From Dulcicalothrix desertica PCC 7102 (lineage in GTDB: Bacteria > Cyanobacteriota > Cyanobacteriia > Cyanobacteriales > Nostocaceae), in contig NZ_RSCL01000015.1 in assembly GCF_003991905.1 (NCBI RefSeq), positions 64,001 to 128,000 on the forward strand: a DNA stretch of 64,000 bases. The letters run 5' to 3'. The first letter of the stretch is position 1. Every line of letters begins with the position of its first letter. The notes beneath the pieces were generated by a model. That model saw nothing but the letters and a program-made list of their open reading frames with translations, had not been told where the DNA came from and ran no database searches. The position numbers and the translations under genes were made by a program. Positions 7,991 to 16,176 of the stretch are shown piece after piece.

Positions 7991-10900
7991 TTAAGCAGCT
8001 ACAAGGTCAACTGAGAACATGTCTAAAAAGATACTTAATTGAGTACCAGTAGACACCTTAGCAGGTTCATCGCTGGATGATTCACCGAATGGTATCTCGG
8101 TATCGCTCTCTGGAATACTAATGAACTGCTCCGGTGCGTATTTAGCAGCGATACATTCTTGGATAGCCATGATGTCCGTTTTTTGGTAAATTTTGCTGTC
8201 ATATGCGTAGGAATGAACACGTTGACCATCAATGGTTGGTCGTCCAAGATATTTAGTTTTGATACCTAACCATTCAAGCATTTCAGAGATTAAAATCATT
8301 GCTTGTTTGTCATTAAACTTCTTGGCAACTAAACTGCGGTCTTTGTTTTTTTTAAGTTCAACGCCCCAACGTTTTTGGAACTCAAGACCATTGATTTTAT
8401 CGATAACATTGCGAACTTCGGGTGTTTTAACGTTCCAGCTATCGAGGTTGATAATATCAAGAAGACCAATGTTAATTACTGCTTGAAGTTTAGGGTATTC
8501 ATCGCTGATAGCAGTGGGTAAACATTGACCTGTTTTGATGAAACCTTTAAGGATGTTCAAAGTTTGTTTAGTGAAGAAATCCTTGGTTATATCCAAGTTT
8601 TCGACAAAGAATTTTCTCTGAAGTTGTCTAATTAATTCAGGTTCATCGAAAACAACCTTGCGGATAAATTCACTGGAAATATCTTTGTTAAATATTCCGG
8701 GTAGTTTGTCGTTGATTTTGTATTTAGTGATTGCCGATTGTTCTGATGGTGTTCTGTGTTGTTTAGTGCGGAGTTCAGTGTATTCAGATTCGCGCAACAG
8801 GTCAGCGTCGAAAATGTCCTCTGATTTTTCATCCTTGATACAATCTTTGATTTTTTTTAGTTCATTCTTGGTTGAGGTATCGCTAGGTAATGCAATGTAA
8901 TCGATATTGTGTCCAGCTTCTTGGAGGAGAACATTAAGGCATTCGCGGATATTTCTACGTTCGTATTCGTATTGAACAGAGGTTTCAATCGCGGCTCTAC
9001 CGTTGGTTGTTTCAGATTGTTCAATAACCTTAGCTATGAGTGTTTTAAAATCATAGTCAGTGCCTAATTCCTCGAATACTTTGTCATCGATTAAATCACA
9101 AACAGCATTAAAATTATTTTTTAGTGTCTCTCGTGTAGCTTCAACATCATAATTATCATCGCGTCGTCCAGCGATAGAATTAGCGACACAAGAAACGTAG
9201 GTTTCAATCGCTGGGTCACGTGGTCTGAATATACCTTGTGTTCCCGAAGATGCATCAATAACCCCGTTTAGCATTATATATTCGTGGTTGAAATACCCGC
9301 GAAGTGAGATATCAAGACCGCTATCTCCGGTAGGTGACACTAAAACACCATCGTATTGGTTTTTTAGTAGTTCATCATTAGGATTTTCAATGAAAGCAAC
9401 AACGTCAGGTTCACTGGAAGTATCAGCGCAAACTAGCAGATATTTTTTCAGAGGATTAGCGGCAGTAAGTGTTTTATGGATAGAAACAAGAGAATCTTTG
9501 CTATCGCTAAAGCTGTAGAATTTTTCAGTGCTATTAACAAGTAAAGATTCAACCGCAGAATGGTCATTGTTATTGATTCCTTCGATATCGATAACATCAG
9601 TATCAAACTTAGTTTGACCTTCGTAACCATCTTTGTAAGTACCAACAATAAATTTTATTGTGCGTTGTTCAGCGTTTTTTTCGTTGTAGTACTTCCGTAA
9701 AGGTCTATCAGTGCCAGCTAATTCATGAATCCACTGAACAGCAGCAGTATTTAAATGTCCATCGAGTAAAATAATGTTGCCACAAATCTTTAATACAGTG
9801 CCTAGAATTTTGAGACATTGGTTGCGTACAGAAGGGGCAATATGTTTTGAAATCAGCAGGTGTTTTCTAAAAGACATCAACTCATCAAAAGCAACAGGAC
9901 GGTTTTTAAATACTTGCTCATTGCCTTTAAATCTAAGTAGTGAGTCAACGCAAAAACTCAGAACAGCATTAGGGTTATTCATATTAGCGATAAATTCATC
10001 GGCGTTCCGGTGAATATGATAACCACCAAGTAATTTCGCTGTTTGAATCCCTAATAAATTTCTGTAGCCAAGTATTAATGCACCAGCTTTTAAGTTTTCG
10101 ACTAATAGACGCATCCAAAAGCTTTTACCAGTGCCTAACCCAGATTTGATTGCGATAATTTCTCTTGGGTCAAAACCAGTGGTAGGTACGCCGTCGCTAA
10201 CATGGGCAACGTTTATTGATATTGCACCAGTAAACTTTCTCGAATCAGTCCAACGAGCTAAACCAGTGGCTCTTTTTTTCTGAATCCAACTCTGTTTTTC
10301 TTCCTCGGTAAACTCTTTGTTGGTAGCTTCACCGCTTGTATTGTTGTCTGATTCGCGAGTATCAACGTTATAGGTTGTAGCATCCCAAAGTGTATCACCA
10401 GCGTCTTTGGCTTTTTGACGGAATGCTGTCATGACTTCAGCACTGGTACAATCGCTTTGACATTTCACTGCACCACTCACAGCATGAATATGTAGATTAT
10501 CCATGTTGCCACTGCTGGAGCCATGCGCGGGACACTGACAGGTATGCCATTGATTCCTACCTCTAGCATCAAATCCTAAGCCGTAGTTCCGTGCAAAGTA
10601 TCCAGAAAGAGTTTCCTCGGAACCTAACCCAGCTTCTCTTAAGGTTGAATCGCTGACTTTGTTTAGTGGAAACTCATATTCTTTTTTGTATGCTTGGTGA
10701 ACTTTTTTTAGCGATTCTGTCCAAGCTGTTTCTGGGTCATCACAAGCAATACCTTCGTGTTTTTGTTTGCAGAGTCTAGCGAAGAGTTTAGCCCGTGTAT
10801 GTAGTTCACTGACTTCTGAATCAGCGCAAGTTCTAAAGATATTAGGGTTAAAATTCTCATGGGAATAATTAACACCTTTTTTCTTTTGGTTTAGCTTGCT

Positions 10901-11803
10901 GTTGATATATTGATATCCCTTGAAACGTTCTTCGGAATAATCTTTAATACCTAACTTGGCTCGTACTTCTGCGAAATATTTAAGAATATCTTCGGGTGAG
11001 TGTTGTGGGTCAGGTTCGCAGGTTATTAATTTGCAGGGTGTGGTATCGTAATCAATTTCTCCGGGCAATTGGAACGAGGATAGTTTAATGTGGTCAAAAC
11101 TTGCGAGACGCATTAGCCGTGGTAAATCTTTAACCGCTGGGTCAGAACCAAAAGTGTAAGCTGCGATTTGCTGTAAGTGTTTCCAAAGTTCTAAATCATG
11201 ACAATATTCTTCGCTAACTCGCAAGTAACTGTGTGTTGAACGTCTAGTGGTAATTGCAACAGTTAAATCTACAGGTAACAAGGAATTTACAAGAGCTTGT
11301 TCTTCGTGAGTTCCTTTGTCCGATTCCCAGAAAACAGCATGGAATTTGTTTACTGATGCATTATCGCGACCACCATTAACGTTATAATAAATTCCTTTAT
11401 CGCAATTTTCTTCGGCTAACCAGGAAAGACCATCTTCGTGATAATCTCCGGTGTATCTCTTGGTGCTGTAACTATATTCTGTTATCTGTAAATTGTCTTT
11501 AGTCAACACTCCATGCCAATCTGTACGAGTTCCGTCTATTGGTGGGATGTTGCGTCCTGTTACAGTATCGCCTTCTTCATAACCCAGTGCATAAAGCTGT
11601 TGAATCGCTGGATGTATCTCTGGTGTACACACACCAGCAAGTGTGCTGATGGACGCTACGCTAACATTGTCCACGTTTTGCGGTAAACTAGATATAGCAC
11701 TAACTAATAGTGCTGGGGTATTCTCCTTTGAGATAACCTCTGAACTTATATTTGAAGAACTATTTACCTTTGAACTATCATCTTGTACAATATTAGTAAG
11801 CAT
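7991..11803 (-). CDS. Plasmid replication protein, primase-helicase (CyRepA1-like)
   Basis: 1270 residues. The N-terminal third has marks of an archaeo-eukaryotic primase/PrimPol fold: FHAVFWESDKG (about 154-164), a TTRRSTHSYLRV histidine motif (185-196) and DLPRLMRLASFDH (226-238). A zinc-binding cluster follows (C422, C424, H427, C448, C452). Then comes a helicase/ATPase core with Walker A GLGTGKS at 555-561 and Walker B-like VAFDE at 637-641. This layout fits the large Rep proteins of cyanobacterial plasmids described as the CyRepA1 family, which would unwind and prime the plasmid origin. The assignment rests on motifs and memory, not a search. It is the largest gene of the element and reads through with no frameshift, so it may still be functional. 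An ATG start at 11803 is used; the Ser-rich first 60 residues look disordered. Confidence 0.75.
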   Translation of the reverse strand: MLTNIVQDDSSKVNSSSNISSEVISKENTPALLVSAISSLPQNVDNVSVASISTLAGVCTPEIHPAIQQLYALGYEEGDTVTGRNIPPIDGTRTDWHGVLTKDNLQITEYSYSTKRYTGDYHEDGLSWLAEENCDKGIYYNVNGGRDNASVNKFHAVFWESDKGTHEEQALVNSLLPVDLTVAITTRRSTHSYLRVSEEYCHDLELWKHLQQIAAYTFGSDPAVKDLPRLMRLASFDHIKLSSFQLPGEIDYDTTPCKLITCEPDPQHSPEDILKYFAEVRAKLGIKDYSEERFKGYQYINSKLNQKKKGVNYSHENFNPNIFRTCADSEVSELHTRAKLFARLCKQKHEGIACDDPETAWTESLKKVHQAYKKEYEFPLNKVSDSTLREAGLGSEETLSGYFARNYGLGFDARGRNQWHTCQCPAHGSSSGNMDNLHIHAVSGAVKCQSDCTSAEVMTAFRQKAKDAGDTLWDATTYNVDTRESDNNTSGEATNKEFTEEEKQSWIQKKRATGLARWTDSRKFTGAISINVAHVSDGVPTTGFDPREIIAIKSGLGTGKSFWMRLLVENLKAGALILGYRNLLGIQTAKLLGGYHIHRNADEFIANMNNPNAVLSFCVDSLLRFKGNEQVFKNRPVAFDELMSFRKHLLISKHIAPSVRNQCLKILGTVLKICGNIILLDGHLNTAAVQWIHELAGTDRPLRKYYNEKNAEQRTIKFIVGTYKDGYEGQTKFDTDVIDIEGINNNDHSAVESLLVNSTEKFYSFSDSKDSLVSIHKTLTAANPLKKYLLVCADTSSEPDVVAFIENPNDELLKNQYDGVLVSPTGDSGLDISLRGYFNHEYIMLNGVIDASSGTQGIFRPRDPAIETYVSCVANSIAGRRDDNYDVEATRETLKNNFNAVCDLIDDKVFEELGTDYDFKTLIAKVIEQSETTNGRAAIETSVQYEYERRNIRECLNVLLQEAGHNIDYIALPSDTSTKNELKKIKDCIKDEKSEDIFDADLLRESEYTELRTKQHRTPSEQSAITKYKINDKLPGIFNKDISSEFIRKVVFDEPELIRQLQRKFFVENLDITKDFFTKQTLNILKGFIKTGQCLPTAISDEYPKLQAVINIGLLDIINLDSWNVKTPEVRNVIDKINGLEFQKRWGVELKKNKDRSLVAKKFNDKQAMILISEMLEWLGIKTKYLGRPTIDGQRVHSYAYDSKIYQKTDIMAIQECIAAKYAPEQFISIPESDTEIPFGESSSDEPAKVSTGTQLSIFLDMFSVDLVAA

Positions 11804-12323
11804 TTTTCATCGGTTCCTATTTTTTAAGTTTTGAGTAGGATTCCCGACTGGTTCACTAAAAAAGCTTTGAGTTTAACTTTTGGCATTAAGCCGTAAAGTT
11901 CAGCGTTAAAATTTCAGTGTTAAGAAAAACTCGGTGGAAGCTTTCTAGGACGGCGAATCCTAGGTTAGTTAGCCGGGATTTTTTTTGGGAACTTTTGTCT
12001 GCGACAATATATATCGTTCCCTATTGATTATTTTCCTTAGTACGTGCCCGTAATAGTTTCAATACCCCAAGCAGGGGACGGAAACACAAGTTTTAATCAT
12101 GTTAAAATCAATGATGATTCACAGATGGTTCATGATTGCTAGCCATATATCCAGCCTAGAAAAAGTTTAACGGTCGGTCTGGAGGTTCGTTATAAAGGGC
12201 TATCGTAAATCTGTATCCCTCGGTTATAAGCTTTGACTATCCACTTACGACCTACTCTTTTCGATTATTTTTGTTGCCCGTTTTCAAGGTACTGGTTCGC
12301 GGGTAAATGCCAAGGGGCATTAA
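11804..12323. other. Intergenic region upstream of rep, candidate origin/control region
   Basis: 520 bp without a gene. It contains CTAGGA(7 nt)TCCTAG at about 11948-11966, a 30-bp CRISPR-repeat-like unit at 12056-12085 and AT-rich blocks. Lying between rep and the RHH gene, both read leftwards, it is the best place for rep control and possibly the replication origin. No regular iterons were recognised. Confidence 0.4.
12056..12085. repeat. Solitary CRISPR-repeat-like unit
   Basis: A single 30-bp unit begins GTTTC and ends GAAAC, with an internal palindrome CCCC-AAGCA-GGGG. Cyanobacterial CRISPR repeats often share these ends and an internal hairpin. There is no second copy or spacer next to it and no cas gene in the window, so it is not an array. 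Confidence 0.35.
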
Positions 12324-12494
12324 TTATTGATAGTTATCTGCATCAATTCCACGTTTTTCTAGGAACTCATGCAGTGCTGATAATAATAAATCTTTCATGC
12401 TCATTCCGTGGCATACTGCTATTTTCTTGATGTTTAGATTCTGTGGTTCAACAAAGCAGATTCTTTTCTCGGTCTTATTGGTTATAGTGTTCAT
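12324..12494 (-). CDS. Ribbon-helix-helix (CopG/Arc-type) DNA-binding protein
   Basis: A 56-residue protein, too short for most ORF cut-offs, read from the ATG at 12494 to the TAA at 12324. After a short tail comes a strand (KRICFVEPQ, residues 10-18), helix 1 (LNIKKIAVCHG, 20-30) and helix 2 starting SMKDLLLSALHEFLEKRG (32-49). This is the pattern of ribbon-helix-helix dimers such as CopG, ParG and Arc, where the strand enters the DNA groove and the G-x-S turn caps helix 2. It lies upstream of rep in the same direction with about 520 bp between, the usual position of a copy-number or partition regulator. A repressor of rep or a partition accessory protein is inferred; no ParA was seen in the window. 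Confidence 0.65.
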   Translation of the reverse strand: MNTITNKTEKRICFVEPQNLNIKKIAVCHGMSMKDLLLSALHEFLEKRGIDADNYQ

Positions 12495-12789
12495 TGTTTT
12501 TGCTTTTTTGTGCCTATTTATATTTTAATAATAGCGCAGATAAAATATTAATACAAGCATCAAAAAGGTATACCCAGCAGTTCTTTCAGGATATCTTCAT
12601 TAGAGATATAGTACACAAAGTAATATTTTCTGTAAGTGATATCGAAAATTTCAAAGTGACATCGCTGAAAAATAGACACAGAGCTGCTTTCAGCGCAACC
12701 ATAAAAAACAGTGAATATTACAGAGAAATAAACGTTGGTTAATCGATAACTTTTAGTGATTGATTAATGGATTAACTAAGGATATTGTG

Positions 12790-13047
12790 ATGGATAAACC
12801 AAAAAAAAGTTTACCAATGAACAGAAAGCAAGGTTTACTGCTCTTAAGAAAACTGGCATTAGAATATTATGAAAAGAATTGTACTGATTCTCCCCAAGGA
12901 TTAGCGTTAGCGTCCACGGCGTTCCGCCAGTCCTTCGTCCCAGACATACTCCCTGCGGTCGAACCAACTTCGTTGCTACTTGGCTGTAGTAGTTATATTA
13001 TTATTACGAGCCATGATATTAAAAATCAGGGATTAGAACTTTGGTAA
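12790..13047 (+). CDS. Small hypothetical protein with repeat-derived tail
   Basis: The ATG at 12790 is preceded by AAGGA at a good distance, giving 85 residues. The first 32 (MDKPKKSLPMNRKQGLLLLR...) look like a genuine basic helical protein. From about codon 37 the DNA becomes GC-richer (GCGTCCACGGCGTTCCGCC), the texture of a dispersed cyanobacterial repeat, so the C-terminal half is probably not original. The stop overlaps the end of the convergent integrase gene by 29 bp. Function unknown. Confidence 0.4.
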   Translation: MDKPKKSLPMNRKQGLLLLRKLALEYYEKNCTDSPQGLALASTAFRQSFVPDILPAVEPTSLLLGCSSYIIITSHDIKNQGLELW

Positions 13048-14140
13048 TATTCCCTGCATAATGTTTGTACAAAACCTCGATAGAATGCCCGGTTATTTCA
13101 GCGATAGCTGCTGGTGACATTCCTTGAGCTAAACAGTGGCTAATAAAGGTGTGCCGCAGATGATAAAAACTTCGGTATTTAACACCAGCAGTTTTAAGGC
13201 AAGTTCGCCAAGCACGTTTACAAAACTCAACGTCGCGTATCGCTAAACCTTCTGGTGATGGAAACACTAAATCGTTCTCGTTGGTCAACGACGGTTTCAC
13301 TGATTTAAGCAATGCTTGTATCCTGGGATTACACGGAATTGTTCGGGGTTTATTATTTTTGGATGCTTTGCGCTGACCGCGAGACAGCGATGAACCTATC
13401 CAAACCTCGCAACAATCCTCAGAGACATCACCCCAACGTAGACCAATGGCTTCGCTTATCCTGGCACCTGTCCATGCACGAAACTGAACAAAAGGCAAGT
13501 AATATTTGTAGTAACGATTTTCCTCAAAAGCTTTAAAGATTAGCGCTAGTTCATCCGTGGTAAACGGCTGAGGTTTGCGTTTTGGTGGTACTTTGATGCG
13601 TCCAGGTAGTTCTTCCCACGGGTTTACTTTGACTAATCCTTGTTTGATTCCCCATGTCCAACTAGCACGGATAATTGTCAAGCGTTCTTTCAAAGAAAAT
13701 TCTGCGAGTTTTTTCTTTTGATGTTCCGCAAATAATTCCGCGTCTTTTTCACTGACCGAAGTTGCTGGATTATTTTCTTTGAAAAAATCTTTTAGTTGCT
13801 TTGCGGTGGTATGGTATTTTTCGATGCTGCGACGGTAAAGACTTTTTGATTTGTAAGCTATAAACAGGTCAAATAATTCTGTGACGCTTCCCCGTGGGTC
13901 TTTCTCGTTGATACCTGGTTGATATTTCTTTAAGGAAGTATCGAAATTATCCGTAAGCATATCCAGTTCAATCTTCGCGGCTAATTGCTTCGCGGCTTTA
14001 ATATTGACTGTTGTGTTGGGAAAACCTAGCGAGAGACAATAGCGTTTGTTTGCGAAAGTCCAACGAAGCCGGAGTCGTTGTTTAACTTCCTCGATGGCTA
14101 CAACGCCCTTTCTACTGCCGTTTAAGTCCTGCGATGCCAT
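13019..14140 (-). CDS. Tyrosine recombinase / site-specific integrase
   Basis: 373 residues. The N-terminus (about 20-67) resembles the Arm DNA-binding domain (DUF3596 type) of lambda-like integrases: LRLRWTFANKRYCLSLGF. A SAM-like core-binding domain follows at about 85-180, and the catalytic domain at about 190-370. Visible catalytic elements are R227 in TGARISEA, the YHLRHTF block at 326-332 (second arginine R329; the usual first histidine is a tyrosine, as in several relatives), GH at 351-352 and nucleophile Y361, nine residues after H352 as expected. The gene is complete. It sits 113 bp from the 3' end of tRNA-Pro, pointing to integration into that tRNA, and it marks the right end of the element. 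Confidence 0.9.
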   Translation of the reverse strand: MASQDLNGSRKGVVAIEEVKQRLRLRWTFANKRYCLSLGFPNTTVNIKAAKQLAAKIELDMLTDNFDTSLKKYQPGINEKDPRGSVTELFDLFIAYKSKSLYRRSIEKYHTTAKQLKDFFKENNPATSVSEKDAELFAEHQKKKLAEFSLKERLTIIRASWTWGIKQGLVKVNPWEELPGRIKVPPKRKPQPFTTDELALIFKAFEENRYYKYYLPFVQFRAWTGARISEAIGLRWGDVSEDCCEVWIGSSLSRGQRKASKNNKPRTIPCNPRIQALLKSVKPSLTNENDLVFPSPEGLAIRDVEFCKRAWRTCLKTAGVKYRSFYHLRHTFISHCLAQGMSPAAIAEITGHSIEVLYKHYAGNITKVLIPDF

Positions 14141-14253
14141 ACCAAAGCTGTACCTGTGAGGTTATTTTTTGGTATTTTTATTGATGGTTTGCAGGAAGAT
14201 TTTAGAAACCTGACCAAGGGCTAGAACCTAGATATAGACTGGATATAAAAATA

Positions 14254-14327
14254 TCGGAACGTTGGGATTTGAACCCAAGACCTCCACTACCCCAAAGTGG
14301 CGCGCTACCAAGCTGCGCTACGCCCCG
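14254..14327 (-). tRNA. tRNA-Pro (anticodon GGG)
   Basis: Read on the minus strand, the 74-nt sequence folds as a cloverleaf. The acceptor stem is CGGGGCG / CGTTCCG (with G-T pairs) and the discriminator base is A. The anticodon arm is CCACT-TTGGGGT-AGTGG, placing GGG in the anticodon, and the T arm is GGGTTCAAATCCC. CCA is not encoded. The integrase gene lies just beyond its 3' end, so this is the likely attachment site, with the tRNA kept intact by the element's copy of the 3' end. Confidence 0.93.
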
Positions 14328-14402
14328 AAGAATACAAATTTAACTTTGTAATCTTTAACTTAGCTATAATAACACAAGTCTGAAGAAAAATAGCATCTTT
14401 AA

Positions 14403-14768
14403 TTAAAAAACCTTGAGTGTACTTGCTGCTTGGAGTAAACCTGGTACGGCATCGGCCTCCCATTTTCCTTCGCAAGCGCGTTTATTATTAATGATGAAGC
14501 GTAAGGTGTAGGAGTGATGGTAGCCTTCTGCTTCCATCCAAATTAAATCGCTTTCGGCTTCTATGGCTATTTTTTCAGAGTCCATTAACTCAGGCGCCAG
14601 TTGTTTCATTGTGTCAGCAAGCTGTGCTGATAAACGACAAAAATCATCTAATTCAGCTTGCGTTAACTCAACAGACCAATCCGAGGTACCTACTAATCCT
14701 TTAAATTTTGGCACCGAAGGGTTCCAACCAATACGCCAACCAACACCACTTTTAATGACACGTTCCAT
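14403..14768 (-). CDS. DUF1818 family protein
   Basis: 121 residues, matching from memory the cyanobacteria-specific DUF1818 family: start MERVIKSGVGWRIGWNP, then FKGLVGTSDWSVELTQAELDDFC and the block AIEAESDLIWMEAEGY. No biochemical role is established. The family is soluble and single-domain, and this copy is full length. Its ATG lies 1 bp after the stop of the upstream gene (14770), so translation is probably coupled to that gene. It lies on the rpoZ side of the tRNA, in host rather than element DNA. Confidence 0.85.
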   Translation of the reverse strand: MERVIKSGVGWRIGWNPSVPKFKGLVGTSDWSVELTQAELDDFCRLSAQLADTMKQLAPELMDSEKIAIEAESDLIWMEAEGYHHSYTLRFIINNKRACEGKWEADAVPGLLQAASTLKVF

Positions 14769-14769
14769 T

Positions 14770-15306
14770 TTAGCTTTTGCCTGTGAAGGCGTTTGTTAAA
14801 GCTTGTACTAAAGCAGCACGCTGACTACGGGTGAGTTTTTTTACGGCAGCCCTATCACCGTCAAATGGGTTTGTTGTTAAATTATCTTTTCCTGGATAGC
14901 TGTAATCGTACATGATTTCGTTGGCATCCAGATAATCTGCCAAAGTTAACTTCCAATCTAAACGAAAGTTAGGCGCCCGTCCCTTTGTGTAGATGTGGTA
15001 GCGAATTATGCGACCGACTAAAGTATTATCAGTGGCAACCTTACCACCCTCTTTAGCTTTGTAAGTATTTTCTTTGGGTAAATCTGGTAATTGTTGGTAA
15101 ATTTTTTGCCAAACATCACCGATAACAACACGCTGCTGTGCAACTGCTGGCTGGGCGCCAAATAAGCTTATATTAGACAAAATTGGTGGGTTAACTTCGG
15201 CACTGCAAAGCACGGCAACCAAAACTGTTACAAATAAAGCGAAATATATAATTCGGCGCGCTGGATATAAAAAATAAATAATTGGCAGAATAGGATTTTT
15301 TTCCAT
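14770..15306 (-). CDS. Membrane-anchored or secreted protein of unknown function
   Basis: 178 residues. One hydrophobic segment at about 19-36 (IIYFALFVTVLVAVLCSA) is followed by a second, alanine-rich stretch ending AVAQQ near residue 56, so the protein is either N-terminally anchored or cleaved there. The rest is soluble with conserved-looking WQKIYQQLPDLPKENTY and IRYHIYTKGRAPNFRLDWKLTLADYL. It is probably exported to the periplasm or thylakoid lumen. It is the first gene of a unit with DUF1818. No family with known function recognised. Confidence 0.7.
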   Translation of the reverse strand: MEKNPILPIIYFLYPARRIIYFALFVTVLVAVLCSAEVNPPILSNISLFGAQPAVAQQRVVIGDVWQKIYQQLPDLPKENTYKAKEGGKVATDNTLVGRIIRYHIYTKGRAPNFRLDWKLTLADYLDANEIMYDYSYPGKDNLTTNPFDGDRAAVKKLTRSQRAALVQALTNAFTGKS

Positions 15307-15351
15307 TGTTGGAATTTAGTTGTTTAGTACATAGTATTTGATCCCCCCTAA

Positions 15352-15370
15352 CCCCCCTTAATAAGGGGGG
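15352..15370. terminator. GC-rich hairpin downstream of rpoZ
   Basis: CCCCCCTT and AAGGGGGG are arranged as an inverted repeat with a 3-nt loop, 27 bp past the rpoZ stop on the minus strand. It belongs to a C/G-run repeat common in cyanobacterial spacers and could act as a terminator, although no strong T run follows. Confidence 0.45.
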
Positions 15371-15396
15371 GAAAAGAGGGAGATTAGAATTAACTT

Positions 15397-15633
15397 CTAC
15401 ACTTCGCCAATGATTTCCGGTTGAGTTAGCTCATCTGACATTTCGATAATTGCGCGCAGTACAGGTTTCATGAGCGTATCATCGGCATTGTCAAAATCTT
15501 CATAACGGCGCCGTTTTGCGCGGTTAGCGACTTGAACTGTTATGCGATAACGATTTGAGGCTGCATGTATCAAATCCTCAGCACGGTGCATAATCTGAGA
15601 CTGAGTTGTCTCGAACTTTGAACGCTTGAGCAT
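15397..15633 (-). CDS. rpoZ: DNA-directed RNA polymerase omega subunit
   Basis: 78 residues from the ATG at 15633 ([20 protein letters not shown]). The frame extends upstream to 15681, but the cyanobacterial family starts at MLKRSKF, so I use the shorter form. The sequence contains the characteristic [21 protein letters not shown] and ends [14 protein letters not shown]. Omega helps fold and assemble the beta' subunit and, in cyanobacteria, supports sigma-factor recruitment. The gene stands upstream of the two-gene DUF1818 unit on the same strand with a hairpin between. Confidence 0.95.
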   Translation of the reverse strand: MLKRSKFETTQSQIMHRAEDLIHAASNRYRITVQVANRAKRRRYEDFDNADDTLMKPVLRAIIEMSDELTQPEIIGEV

Positions 15634-15756
15634 AATCACTGGTTCAGTAGAACAACTTTTAGTGTAGCACTCGTGATTCATTACTCCAGGTAGAGGATAT
15701 ACATACAGTTGGGAATTTATAAGTTACTTGTAATATCACCGAAAAAGAAGCAACTT

Positions 15757-16176
15757 ATGGCAAACCTTTTAGAAACAGCAAAGAATGCAGGTAATTTTAA
15801 GACTTTAATCAAAGTAGCTGAAGCTGCTGGGTTACTAGATACTATTGAACACGCAGATTCTTTAACTGTATTTGCACCTACTGACGATGCGTTTAATAAG
15901 TTGCCACAATCAACTTTAGATGAACTTCTTCAAGATATTCCTAAATTAAAGAGAATTGTCGCCTATCATGCTGTGTTTGGAGATGTACGCTCTGATGATT
16001 TAGCTCAAATTGATGAGGCGCCGACTGTAGAAGGTTCTATATTAGCAATTGAATCTTCTGACGGTAAGGTCAAAGTTAATGATGCTAATGTACTACAGAC
16101 TGATATTCTTGCTGATAATGGCGTAATTCACGTTATTGATGAAGTATTAGTTCCCACGATGGTTACAGTGGAATAA
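15757..16176 (+). CDS. Fasciclin (FAS1) domain protein
   Basis: 139 residues forming one FAS1 domain. The H1 motif DSLTVFAPTDDAFNKLP (about 39-55), the central YHAVFGDV and the C-terminal H2-like DILADNGVIHVIDEVLVP are clear. FAS1 domains mediate adhesion between cells or proteins. This one has no signal peptide or anchor, like many small cytosolic-looking cyanobacterial copies. The ATG at 15757 is chosen over a TTG at 15709 because the family begins MANLLETA. Its last 30 bp overlap the end of the convergent flavoprotein gene. Confidence 0.9.
   Translation: MANLLETAKNAGNFKTLIKVAEAAGLLDTIEHADSLTVFAPTDDAFNKLPQSTLDELLQDIPKLKRIVAYHAVFGDVRSDDLAQIDEAPTVEGSILAIESSDGKVKVNDANVLQTDILADNGVIHVIDEVLVPTMVTVE

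Larger units (their letters stand above)
1..14254. mobile_element. Integrated plasmid-like element next to tRNA-Pro (left end outside window)
   Basis: A tyrosine recombinase gene ends this block, 113 bp from the 3' end of a tRNA-Pro gene, the usual geometry for an element integrated into a tRNA. Inside are a large plasmid-type primase-helicase Rep, a ribbon-helix-helix protein, an HNH-AP2 endonuclease and small unknown genes. The word GGCGCC, present about 80 times in the remaining 50 kb, was not found here, so the base-word history differs. I found no second copy of the tRNA 3' end in the window, so the left boundary should lie before position 1. The exact right boundary (14254, within or at the tRNA end) is inferred. 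Confidence 0.75.

Noticed and set aside
12056-12085. CRISPR array
   Set aside because: Only one repeat-like unit, no spacers, no cas genes; kept only as a solitary repeat-like element.
12494-12742. Plus-strand 82-residue ORF
   Set aside because: It starts inside the RHH gene start on the other strand, lacks a ribosome binding site and looks random.
1-14254. Left attachment site of the element
   Set aside because: I looked for a second copy of the tRNA-Pro 3' end (GGGATTTGAACCC on the plus strand) and did not find it in the window.
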